The notes under the pieces: model-generated
Told to the model about the DNA's origin: nothing
Databases searched by the model: none
What the model saw: the letters and a program-made list of their open reading frames with translations, nothing else
In this document: one piece after another, positions 1 to 5,626 of the stretch
How positions within the stretch are numbered: the first letter of the stretch is position 1
Layout of the letters: every line of letters starts with the position of its first letter
Origin: Christiangramia sp.
Lineage (GTDB): Bacteria > Bacteroidota > Bacteroidia > Flavobacteriales > Flavobacteriaceae
Assembly (NCBI GenBank): GCA_024635735.1
Contig: JAGXII010000019.1
Span: forward strand, 1-5,804
DNA length: 5,804 nucleotides
Direction of reading: 5' to 3'
Position numbers and translations under genes: made by a program

Positions 1-136
1 GTAAGGTTGAAACCTGTACGGTGTTGGGATCATGATGCTCGCGATGCACGGTTGCCGCTTCATAGAGCAACTCCATAAAAGGCTTGTTGTATATATCCAG
101 GATTTCTTCTTTTGTCCAGTCGTGTTTTAGTGCCAT
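1..136 (-). CDS. bioB: Biotin synthase, N-terminal part (cut by window edge)
   Basis: This is the first 45 codons of a minus-strand gene that continues past the left edge. The translation begins MALKHDWTKEEILDIYNKP and continues through LLYEAATVHREHH and DPNTVQVSTL. This matches the N-terminus of BioB, the radical-SAM enzyme that inserts sulfur into dethiobiotin in the last step of biotin synthesis; the 'W-T-x-E-E', 'YEAA..H' and 'VQ.STL' pattern is typical. The catalytic CxxxCxxC cluster, which follows just downstream in BioB, lies outside the window and cannot be checked. The ATG at 136 is the natural start, and there is no clear Shine-Dalgarno sequence. It lies 79 bases after the beta-ketoacyl synthase gene, the largest gap in the gene run, and has its own candidate promoter there. 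Identification is confident despite the short length; intactness of the gene is unknown. Confidence 0.93.
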   Translation of the reverse strand, partial: MALKHDWTKEEILDIYNKPFMELLYEAATVHREHHDPNTVQVSTL

Positions 137-153
137 GTAAGTCTATTTGTATT

Positions 154-161
154 CAAAAATA
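154..161 (-). promoter_or_regulatory. Candidate -7 promoter element upstream of bioB
   Basis: The minus strand reads TATTTTTG, an exact match to the Bacteroidota -7 consensus TAnnTTTG, 17 bases before the bioB ATG. No TTG is visible at the usual -33 distance, and such octamers are frequent in AT-rich DNA. Its place in a 79-base gap late in the operon suggests that bioB may have extra transcription of its own. It would give a very short leader, roughly ten bases. Confidence 0.35.
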
Positions 162-168
162 ACGAAAG

Positions 169-188
169 TTAAGGTTTATTAAGGTTTG
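169..188. repeat. Two tandem 10-bp repeats upstream of bioB
   Basis: On the plus strand TTAAGGTTTA (169-178) is followed directly by TTAAGGTTTG (179-188), identical at nine of ten positions. A 10-bp period places both copies on the same face of the helix. They sit just upstream (in the minus-strand sense) of the TATTTTTG octamer, where an activator or repressor could touch a bioB promoter. No copy was noticed in the bioF spacer. The operator role is inference; it could be chance in AT-rich DNA. Confidence 0.6.
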
Positions 189-215
189 CAGCTTTAAGAA
201 TTATGAACGGGAAAG

Positions 216-1391
216 CTAACAATTAATTTTTCCCAGCAGAATTGAAACCGCATTCCCTCCAAATCCTACTGAGTTTACTAAAATATTCTCAAGTTTATCA
301 GGTTTATGCTGGAAATCTGAAAACGGAACACTTAAAAATTCCTGATGCTGCAGCATCAAAATTGCCATTTCCAGGCTCAATATTCCTGAAGCCGCAAAAC
401 TGTGTCCTGCCTTCCATTTATTACTGGTTATCGCAGGAAGTTTTTTCCCGAATACCGCCTTTAAAGCGTTTACTTCAGAAAGGTCACCTCCAATAGTTCC
501 GGGAGCATGTAGAACAACGGCATCAACTTGAGATGGATCTATATCTTTCATGGCCATTTTCATAGATTTCTGAAGGCATTTGCCACTTTTAGAAAGGGAA
601 GCGCCATGCTTAAGTTTTTCATTGGCATAACCAATTCCCTTAATGATCGCAACCGCATTCTCCTTAATCCCATCCTCCAGATTCAGTAAACCTGCAGCTT
701 CACTAAGAAGCATTGAATTTCTGGTTTTTTGCATATCCAGGGACCGGCAGGGAAAATCTATATTTTCTGAGGCATAAATTTTCATCGCTTTCATCTGGGC
801 CAGTGTAAAACCGGTGAGTGGAGCTTCACTTCCGCCAACAATAAAACTTTGGACCATTCCGCTTTTAAGCCAGGCAATTCCATTCAAAATTGAATGCATT
901 CCGGTAGAACAGGTCACACTATGCGAAAATTCCGGTCCTTCAAGTTGCAGGTCCTGTGCCACCCACGAAGATATATTTCCAAGCGTGGTGGTGGGAGAAG
1001 TATAGGTTGAAGACTTCCCGGTTCTAATATATTCTTCATGATATTTTTCGAAGAGTCCTGTAGCTCCGCGACTACTTCCAATATTTATCCCTCCATCTTT
1101 TTGAATTTTATAATCAGCTTTAAGGTTTCTTGCGGCCAGAATTGCATAAACAACAGAATCATCGAGATGCCTGTATTTTGAATCTTCTGAGCGCAGGTTT
1201 TCTGCTTTGCCCTTTAAAGGTTCAGGTAAAAATCCTGCCCAGGAATGAGAGTCATCAATTTTGGTATTGGTAAAGAAATGATGCGAAGTATTATAGTTTT
1301 TCCAGATCTCTGCAGTGGTACTTCCCAAAGGAGAAACCGTATTTATCGCCGTGATAGAAACCGGATTTTTCAAAGCCTGATTTTTTTTCAA
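216..1391 (-). CDS. FabF-type beta-ketoacyl synthase of the biotin operon
   Basis: A 391-residue thiolase-fold condensing enzyme, about the length of FabB/FabF. The N-terminal motif (VSITAINTVSPLG, residues 11-23) is typical of KAS enzymes. The active-site residues are present: Cys161 in TCSTG, His295 in HAPGT, and Lys325 with His330 in NKWKAGH. The glycine-rich GFGGN ends the domain near residue 380. It should therefore condense an acyl thioester with malonyl-ACP. Two conserved stretches differ from housekeeping FabF: HAPGT replaces HGTST, and SEAAG (230-234) replaces GEGAG, so its substrate is probably unusual. Between a SET gene and bioB, it may help build the pimeloyl chain, but this is inferred. 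The start is uncertain: 1391 is a TTG before eight A's; a TTG at 1373, giving MKNPVSIT, is an alternative, and no ATG is available. Confidence 0.88.
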   Translation of the reverse strand: MKKNQALKNPVSITAINTVSPLGSTTAEIWKNYNTSHHFFTNTKIDDSHSWAGFLPEPLKGKAENLRSEDSKYRHLDDSVVYAILAARNLKADYKIQKDGGINIGSSRGATGLFEKYHEEYIRTGKSSTYTSPTTTLGNISSWVAQDLQLEGPEFSHSVTCSTGMHSILNGIAWLKSGMVQSFIVGGSEAPLTGFTLAQMKAMKIYASENIDFPCRSLDMQKTRNSMLLSEAAGLLNLEDGIKENAVAIIKGIGYANEKLKHGASLSKSGKCLQKSMKMAMKDIDPSQVDAVVLHAPGTIGGDLSEVNALKAVFGKKLPAITSNKWKAGHSFAASGILSLEMAILMLQHQEFLSVPFSDFQHKPDKLENILVNSVGFGGNAVSILLGKINC

Positions 1392-1429
1392 AAATAAGGC
1401 TGCCAGACGGACTCTCTAAATTTATGAAG

Positions 1430-2029
1430 CTAAATTCTGCTCTTTTCGGGATGATAGTATAAGGTTCTGGTAGATAGCATTTTTCTGTCACCAGATTTGA
1501 TCTCGCTTATTTCCTCCAAAGTTTTTCCAGATAAAAGTTCCATTAATGGCTGGTTAATAGTATCCAGTAAAGGGAGTATTTTTTCCAGTTCCCGGTCCCA
1601 TTCTTTATAACATTTCAAAATATCATCGGGATCCACCACCTTGCGATCCGTTCCTTCATCTTCCGGAATAAAAGATTCGGTAAGATTCAAATAACCATAA
1701 TCATCTGTGAGCTCTTCGCCTTTTGCGATGTCCCTAATCGCCACTTCAAAATTATAAGCTGTGGAAAGGCAATTGGAGCGAAAACTATGATTCACATATT
1801 TTGCGATATCCCAGCAAAGTATAAGTTCTCCCTTACTATTTCTAAAACTGTATTTTTCAAGAAGTCTTTGGGTAAGCGGTTTAAAATATTCCGGACTATC
1901 CGGCGAAAAGACGCCATCAAGCTCATCCTGCACCCAGGTGATCGTTCCTTTTGGAATGAATCTCGTGGCCACCACTCCAAAACCAACCTCCTCACTAATC
2001 CATTTCAATTTAGTATCGGGATGCATCAT
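1430..2029 (-). CDS. SET-domain protein (putative SAM-dependent methyltransferase)
   Basis: A 199-residue soluble protein with one SET fold. GFG (16-18), followed by VVATRFIPKGT, is the SAM-binding strand motif. VNHSFRSN (79-86) corresponds to the NHSCxPN signature, with Phe for Cys and Ser for Pro. GEELTDDYG (104-112) is the ELxxDYG motif carrying the catalytic Tyr (Tyr111). The family transfers methyl groups from SAM, mostly to protein lysines. No post-SET zinc cluster is seen; residues 133-199 are a mainly helical, charged tail. The start is the first of two adjacent ATGs, preceded by a weak GAGAG. It lies 75 bases after bioA and 38 before the KAS gene on the same strand, so co-transcription with biotin genes is likely. 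Its substrate is unknown: it may modify a protein (a biotin enzyme or carrier) or a small acyl substrate. Confidence 0.85.
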   Translation of the reverse strand: MMHPDTKLKWISEEVGFGVVATRFIPKGTITWVQDELDGVFSPDSPEYFKPLTQRLLEKYSFRNSKGELILCWDIAKYVNHSFRSNCLSTAYNFEVAIRDIAKGEELTDDYGYLNLTESFIPEDEGTDRKVVDPDDILKCYKEWDRELEKILPLLDTINQPLMELLSGKTLEEISEIKSGDRKMLSTRTLYYHPEKSRI

Positions 2030-2104
2030 AACTCTCAGATTTACAATCTAAGTTATAGAAAAAACGAATCCGAAATATAAAATTATTAACGCTATCGGAT
2101 AATT

Positions 2105-3394
2105 TTAAAACTCTGAAAACAAGCCTTCTATCACAGTGTATATCTTATGAAGATCTTCTTCTGAAATTACATAAGGCGGAACTATATAAATCGTATTTCC
2201 AAGCGGCCTGAGTGAAACACCGTTATTCATAAAATACTGAAATAGTTTATTGCGAAGATCTCCATAGCGATCAGTTTCCACGTCAAGTTCAAAAGCCATA
2301 ATGACTCCAAGAGATCTCGGATTTTTAACCTTTGTATTTTCAGAAATCTTTTCTACAAAATTTCTGTTTTCCTGCGTGATCCATTTAATTTTTTTCTGAA
2401 TAACTTCAGATTTCAATAATTCTATCCCGGCAATGGCCGCTGCGCAGGCCAATGGATTAGCCGTATAGGTATGCCCATGAAACAGGCCTTTAGCGATATC
2501 ATCTGAATAAAAAGCATCGTAGATCTTCTGGTTACAGGACGTAATTCCCATAGGGAGAAGCCCCGCGGTTAGAGCTTTAGACAAACATACGATATCAGGT
2601 TTTTCTGAAATATACTCCGAAGCAAAATACTTTCCGGTCTTTCCAAAACCCGTCATCACTTCATCTGCCACAAGAATAATCTCATTTTCACGGCAGATCT
2701 TTAGAATCTTATTCAAGCCTTCTGCATCGTGAAATTTCATTGCAGCCGCTCCCTGGATAAGAGGTTCATATATAAATCCGGCAATATTATGAGCTCTGAT
2801 GAGCTCATTTAAAATTTGGAATACTTCTTCATTATTATCTCCTTTGGGTACCGGGATCCTTTCCACCCGAATAAAATGATCTTCAAAAGCCCCGTTATAA
2901 ACAGAAAGTCCGGAGACTGACATTGCTCCAAAAGTGTCTCCATGAAAACCTTCTTCGAACGCCAGCATTATTTTACGATCGTTCCCGAGATTATGATGAT
3001 ACTGTAATGCCATTTTAATCCCTATTTCAGTGGCTGTCGATCCATTGTCATTAAAAAATAACTTCTGCTGGCCTGCAGGAAGAATTTCTATCAGCGCTTC
3101 AGATAATTCAATAGCCGGTTTATGCGTAAATCCGCTAAAAACCACCTGGTCGAGGTTTTGCATCTGCCGGGAAACCTTTTCAGTAATAAAATTATTGCAA
3201 TGCCCGTAAACTGCCGTATACCAGGAAGAAATTCCGTCTATATAATTATTGCCCTGATCATCTGTAAGAATGGTGCCCTTAGCTTTAACTATAGGCAACA
3301 TATTAGGAGAAACCTTATGCTGGGTGAGTGGATGCCACAAATGTTTCCGGTCTCTAATCTCCAATTCTGAATTTTCAACTTCTATAGCTCGCAT
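2105..3394 (-). CDS. bioA: Adenosylmethionine-8-amino-7-oxononanoate aminotransferase
   Basis: BioA converts 7-keto-8-aminopelargonate (KAPA) to 7,8-diaminopelargonate (DAPA) in the cytosol, usually with SAM as amino donor. The 429 residues fit class III PLP aminotransferases of this family. HLWHPLTQ (18-25) and DGISSWY (53-59) form the substrate pocket. DNGSTATE (116-123) and GFHGDTFGAMS (149-159) hold the cofactor phosphate. ADEVMTGFGKTG (243-254) carries the PLP-ring Asp244. LSKALT (271-276) carries the Schiff-base Lys273. RPLGN (396-400) matches the KAPA-binding Arg. Every key residue looks present. The ATG at 3394 overlaps the end of bioD by 13 bases, suggesting translational coupling; a TTG at residue 11 would also give a family-like N-terminus but is less likely. 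SAM use by BioA and BioB makes a third SAM-family protein in the operon notable. Confidence 0.97.
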   Translation of the reverse strand: MRAIEVENSELEIRDRKHLWHPLTQHKVSPNMLPIVKAKGTILTDDQGNNYIDGISSWYTAVYGHCNNFITEKVSRQMQNLDQVVFSGFTHKPAIELSEALIEILPAGQQKLFFNDNGSTATEIGIKMALQYHHNLGNDRKIMLAFEEGFHGDTFGAMSVSGLSVYNGAFEDHFIRVERIPVPKGDNNEEVFQILNELIRAHNIAGFIYEPLIQGAAAMKFHDAEGLNKILKICRENEIILVADEVMTGFGKTGKYFASEYISEKPDIVCLSKALTAGLLPMGITSCNQKIYDAFYSDDIAKGLFHGHTYTANPLACAAAIAGIELLKSEVIQKKIKWITQENRNFVEKISENTKVKNPRSLGVIMAFELDVETDRYGDLRNKLFQYFMNNGVSLRPLGNTIYIVPPYVISEEDLHKIYTVIEGLFSEF

Positions 3395-4005
3395 ATTTTC
3401 TTTCTGAATTTTTCAGCATATTCCTCAACTACCCTCTCATTAAAATAGGGCTCTTCGTCTATCCTGCCAATTATTGTAACACCGCCCATTTTTTTGATTA
3501 TGGACTCTGTGCTTTTATTTTCTTCTCCGCTGAAGATGATCCCGATTTTTTCTATTCCGCGGGCTTTAAGAGCTTCCAGACTAAGCAAAGTATGATTAAT
3601 GCTTCCCAGATAATGCCTGGAAACCAGAATAACCGAATAATCCTTTGAAATAAGGTCAAGGATCATATTCTTATTATTTAGCGGAACCATTAATCCCCCG
3701 GCGCCTTCTATCACAAGATCCCTCCTGGTTTTAGGAGGAACTATTTTTTTTATATCAATCTTCACTCCATCGATATCTGCCGCAGCATGCGGACTCATGG
3801 GCGTCTTCAAGGCATAGCTGTTATCGTGAAAAACAGTTTCCTTATCATTTATAAAGTTTTGAACTTTATGAGTGTCAGAATTATCAAGATCTCCTGCCTG
3901 AATAGGCTTCCAGTAATCAGCTTTCAAAGCTTTCACCGCTATAGCTGCAACCACTGTCTTTCCTACTTCGGTTCCTATTCCTGTAATAAAATACGTTTTT
4001 GGCAT
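3382..4005 (-). CDS. bioD: ATP-dependent dethiobiotin synthetase
   Basis: BioD closes the ureido ring of dethiobiotin from DAPA, CO2 and ATP. The chosen start is the ATG at 4005, giving 207 residues beginning MPKTYFITGIGTEVGKT, the usual BioD opening; a longer reading from TTG at 4011 would add two residues and overlap bioF. The P-loop is GIGTEVGKT (9-17) with Lys16. The substrate-side Lys33 is in WKPIQAG, and EGAGGLMVPL (100-109) is the second family motif. In the nucleotide-base loop, GIIFSGEEN (155-163) has Ser159 where BioD proteins usually have Asn. The protein is slightly shorter than the typical 220-230 residues but appears complete. The bioF stop is only 2 bases upstream, and the gene ends inside the first codons of bioA. 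Confidence 0.95.
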   Translation of the reverse strand: MPKTYFITGIGTEVGKTVVAAIAVKALKADYWKPIQAGDLDNSDTHKVQNFINDKETVFHDNSYALKTPMSPHAAADIDGVKIDIKKIVPPKTRRDLVIEGAGGLMVPLNNKNMILDLISKDYSVILVSRHYLGSINHTLLSLEALKARGIEKIGIIFSGEENKSTESIIKKMGGVTIIGRIDEEPYFNERVVEEYAEKFRKKICEL

Positions 4006-4007
4006 TT

Positions 4008-5156
4008 TCAATATTTGTTTACAAAATTACCCAACACATTCAAGACCTCCGAAATTTCCTGGACCGAATTAAAGCTGTGTATACAGAATCTTAGTCTTTC
4101 TTCTCCTTCGGGCACTGTTGGCGATAAAATGGGTTTTACTACAAACTTTCTTTCCTGAAGTTTTTCTGCAATTTTCTTCACTCTTTCGTTCCCCGGAATA
4201 ATACAACTTTGAATAGCCGATTCACCTTCGATAAATTTATCCGTGAGCTTATTCTTATCTATTTCCGCTTTAAAATGAAGGATATTGTTATTCAATTCCT
4301 GTATGCTCTTCTGATCTTTTTCCAGCAATTCACAGGCTGAAATAATAGTTGCTACAGAATGGGGAGACAGCGCAGTGGTATAAATAAAACTTCGGGAAAA
4401 ATTTATCAGGTAATCTTTTAATTCCTTGCTTCCCAATACGGCTGCTCCATGGCAACCCAAAGCCTTTCCAAAGGTGTGCATGCGCGCAAAAACCTTATCC
4501 TGCAATCCCAAGTGCTGAAGTAAGCCTTCCCCTTTTTCGCCAAAAACCCCTGTTGCGTGAGCTTCATCAATGATCAGTTTAAATTCCAATTCTTCAGAAA
4601 GCGCAACCAGATTTTGTAAATCTGGAGAATCCCCGTCCATAGAAAAAACAGATTCGGTAACCACGTAAATTTCAGCGTCTGGATTTGCCAGATTATCCAG
4701 TTTATTCTTGAGATCTTCCAGATCGTTATGACGGAATTTATAAGTTTTTGCATTACACAATTGCAAGCCTTCCCGGATGGAAGCATGCGAAAACTCATCA
4801 TAACAAAGGATATCGCCCTTTTGAGGAACCGAAGAAAACAACCCAATATTGGCGTCAAAACCAGAATTAAAAATCAGGGCAGCTTCAGAATGATGAAAAC
4901 GAGCCAGGAAATTTTCTGCCATTTCAAATAATGCATGATTCCCTGACAGTAAACGCGAACCGGTAGAACCATTAAGATTTTCGAAATTTGAAACCAGATT
5001 AACTGAACTCTTGTGAATATTCAGACTTTTTGAGTACCCGAGATAATCGTTAGAATAAAAATCGACTCCTTCAATTCCGCTGTTCAACATCCTAAAGGAG
5101 TTATTATCCTTCCTTTTCTGAAGTCTTGTCGCTAATTTTAAAGGAAAGTTTCGCAT
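4008..5156 (-). CDS. bioF: 8-amino-7-oxononanoate synthase
   Basis: BioF condenses a pimeloyl thioester with L-alanine, releasing CO2, to make KAPA, the first dedicated step of ring assembly. The reading from ATG 5156 gives 382 residues, normal for this alpha-oxoamine synthase family. GSTGSRLLSGNH (63-74) and the PLP-stacking His124 in DEFSHAS are typical. IIDEAHATGVFG (195-206) carries the PLP-nitrogen Asp197. HTFGKALGCHGA (227-238) carries the PLP lysine, Lys231. SPTVPEGEERLR (345-356) is the C-terminal substrate motif. An upstream ATG at 5180 stays in frame, but its extra eight residues (MPNVYFCN) are not family-like and overlap the promoter. As first gene of the run, it directly uses whatever pimeloyl thioester the pathway supplies. 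Confidence 0.96.
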   Translation of the reverse strand: MRNFPLKLATRLQKRKDNNSFRMLNSGIEGVDFYSNDYLGYSKSLNIHKSSVNLVSNFENLNGSTGSRLLSGNHALFEMAENFLARFHHSEAALIFNSGFDANIGLFSSVPQKGDILCYDEFSHASIREGLQLCNAKTYKFRHNDLEDLKNKLDNLANPDAEIYVVTESVFSMDGDSPDLQNLVALSEELEFKLIIDEAHATGVFGEKGEGLLQHLGLQDKVFARMHTFGKALGCHGAAVLGSKELKDYLINFSRSFIYTTALSPHSVATIISACELLEKDQKSIQELNNNILHFKAEIDKNKLTDKFIEGESAIQSCIIPGNERVKKIAEKLQERKFVVKPILSPTVPEGEERLRFCIHSFNSVQEISEVLNVLGNFVNKY

Positions 5157-5188
5157 ATTACAAAAGTAAACATTCGGCAATTATTATC
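5157..5188. promoter_or_regulatory. Divergent bioF / mgtC-like spacer
   Basis: Only 32 AT-rich bases separate the two start codons. Any bioF promoter core therefore overlaps the mgtC-like leader, and the upstream promoter elements of each gene must lie partly inside the other's coding sequence. No exact plus-strand TAnnTTTG octamer was found here for the mgtC-like gene; TAATTTTA at 5133-5140, inside bioF, is one base off. No BirA-type palindrome was found. Confidence 0.55.
5161..5168 (-). promoter_or_regulatory. bioF: Candidate -7 element of the biotin operon promoter
   Basis: The minus strand reads TACTTTTG, an exact TAnnTTTG match, followed by TAAT and then the bioF ATG. It lies in the 32-base spacer that also separates bioF from the divergent mgtC-like gene, so the main operon promoter is expected about here. 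No TTG is found at the normal -33 spacing; the nearest lies 11 bases upstream of the octamer, too close. If used, transcription would begin at or near the start codon, giving a leaderless message. Confidence 0.45.
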
Positions 5189-5626
5189 ATGGAGTGGAAG
5201 TTATTTGCATTAAGAGCCGGACTTGCTACTTTAGCAGGGCTTATTATTGGGTTAGAACGTGAAACCCAGGGAAAAAATGCCGGCCTGAAAACAAATGCTT
5301 TGGTAGCTCTCGGATCCTCCCTTTTTATTTTAATGTCCCTTGAATTTGAAGGTGAAAAATATGTAGATATTACAAGGGTGTTAGGGCAGATAGTAGTTGG
5401 AATTGGTTTTATTGGAGCAGGAACCATACTTCAAAAAGGCAAACACATAAAAGGTCTTACTACAGCCGCAACCGTTTGGTGTAGTGCCGCTTCCGGATGT
5501 CTGGCAGGATTTGGAATGTATATAGAACTGGCGATCATTAGCGGAATAATTCTAATTATCAACCTTGTATTCGGATATCTGGAGGATCGTTTAAAAAAGA
5601 AGAAAAATATGGAGGACGAAGATTAA
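5189..5626 (+). CDS. Short MgtC/SapB-family inner-membrane protein
   Basis: A 145-residue hydrophobic protein of the MgtC/SapB family, placed in the cytoplasmic membrane. The signature stretches are clear: GLERETQGKNAGLKTNALVALGS (residues 21-43, no more needs quoting), GQIVVGIGFIGAGTILQKG (66-84) and GLTTAATVWCSAASG (89-103) with the family-type Cys at 98. About four membrane segments can be seen, near 6-22, 36-52, 65-81 and 94-128, the last long enough for two helices. It ends in a charged tail (DRLKKKKNMEDED). The soluble C-terminal domain of Salmonella MgtC is absent, as in many SapB-like members. The family is linked to magnesium stress and F-type ATPase control in pathogens, but the role in environmental species is unknown. 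The ATG at 5189 is preferred; one at 5126 would lie inside bioF. It is divergent from the biotin operon, and a functional link is doubtful. Confidence 0.9.
   Translation: MEWKLFALRAGLATLAGLIIGLERETQGKNAGLKTNALVALGSSLFILMSLEFEGEKYVDITRVLGQIVVGIGFIGAGTILQKGKHIKGLTTAATVWCSAASGCLAGFGMYIELAIISGIILIINLVFGYLEDRLKKKKNMEDED

Larger units (their letters stand above)
1..5156 (-). other. Biotin gene run bioF-bioD-bioA-SET-KAS-bioB
   Basis: Six same-strand genes with no opposing gene between them. The first three are coupled (2-base gap, then 13-base overlap), while the later ones are spaced by 75, 38 and 79 bases. I saw no strong hairpin-plus-T-run terminator in any gap, so read-through is expected. Promoter-like octamers in three of the gaps leave room for added internal starts. 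None of bioC, bioH, bioG, bioW or bioI occurs in the window, so the pimeloyl source must be encoded elsewhere or involve the KAS and SET proteins. Confidence 0.8.

Noticed and set aside
190..217. Inverted repeat AGCTTT ... AAAGCT after the KAS stop, considered as a terminator
   Set aside because: It has only six mostly A/T pairs around a 16-base loop and no following T-run; too weak to call.
242..1005. Plus-strand open frames at 242-496 and 814-1005
   Set aside because: They lie opposite the KAS gene, whose protein carries the full motif set; their translations show no recognisable domain.
216..1391. KAS considered as BioZ
   Set aside because: BioZ is FabH-like with a Cys-His-Asn triad; this protein is FabF-like with Cys-His-His and GFGGN.
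1291..1491. Possible frameshift joining an overlapping frame at 1291-1491 to the KAS or SET protein
   Set aside because: The SET protein ends naturally with a TAG at 1430, and the KAS N-terminal motif is already in the main frame, so nothing appears missing.
1430..2029. SET gene considered as a true BioC
   Set aside because: It has SET motifs (GxG, NHS, DYG), not the Rossmann-type class I methyltransferase motifs of BioC; any shared role would be by analogy.
1787..2080. Open frames at 1787-2080 (plus) and 1792-1995 (minus, other frame)
   Set aside because: They overlap the SET gene, whose frame alone shows conserved motifs.
3122..4931. Plus-strand frames at 3122-3370, 3787-4158 and 4728-4931 and the minus-strand frame at 4574-4858
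   Set aside because: They are shadows of bioA, bioD and bioF; those genes are complete and have all catalytic residues.
5157..5188. BirA operator (TTGTAAAC or TTGTTAAC half-sites about 14-16 apart) in the bioF spacer
   Set aside because: A lone GTTTAC is present on the minus strand but no partner half-site lies at the right spacing.
5158..5427. Minus-strand frame opposite the mgtC-like gene
   Set aside because: The plus-strand frame has clear MgtC/SapB motifs; the opposite frame has none.
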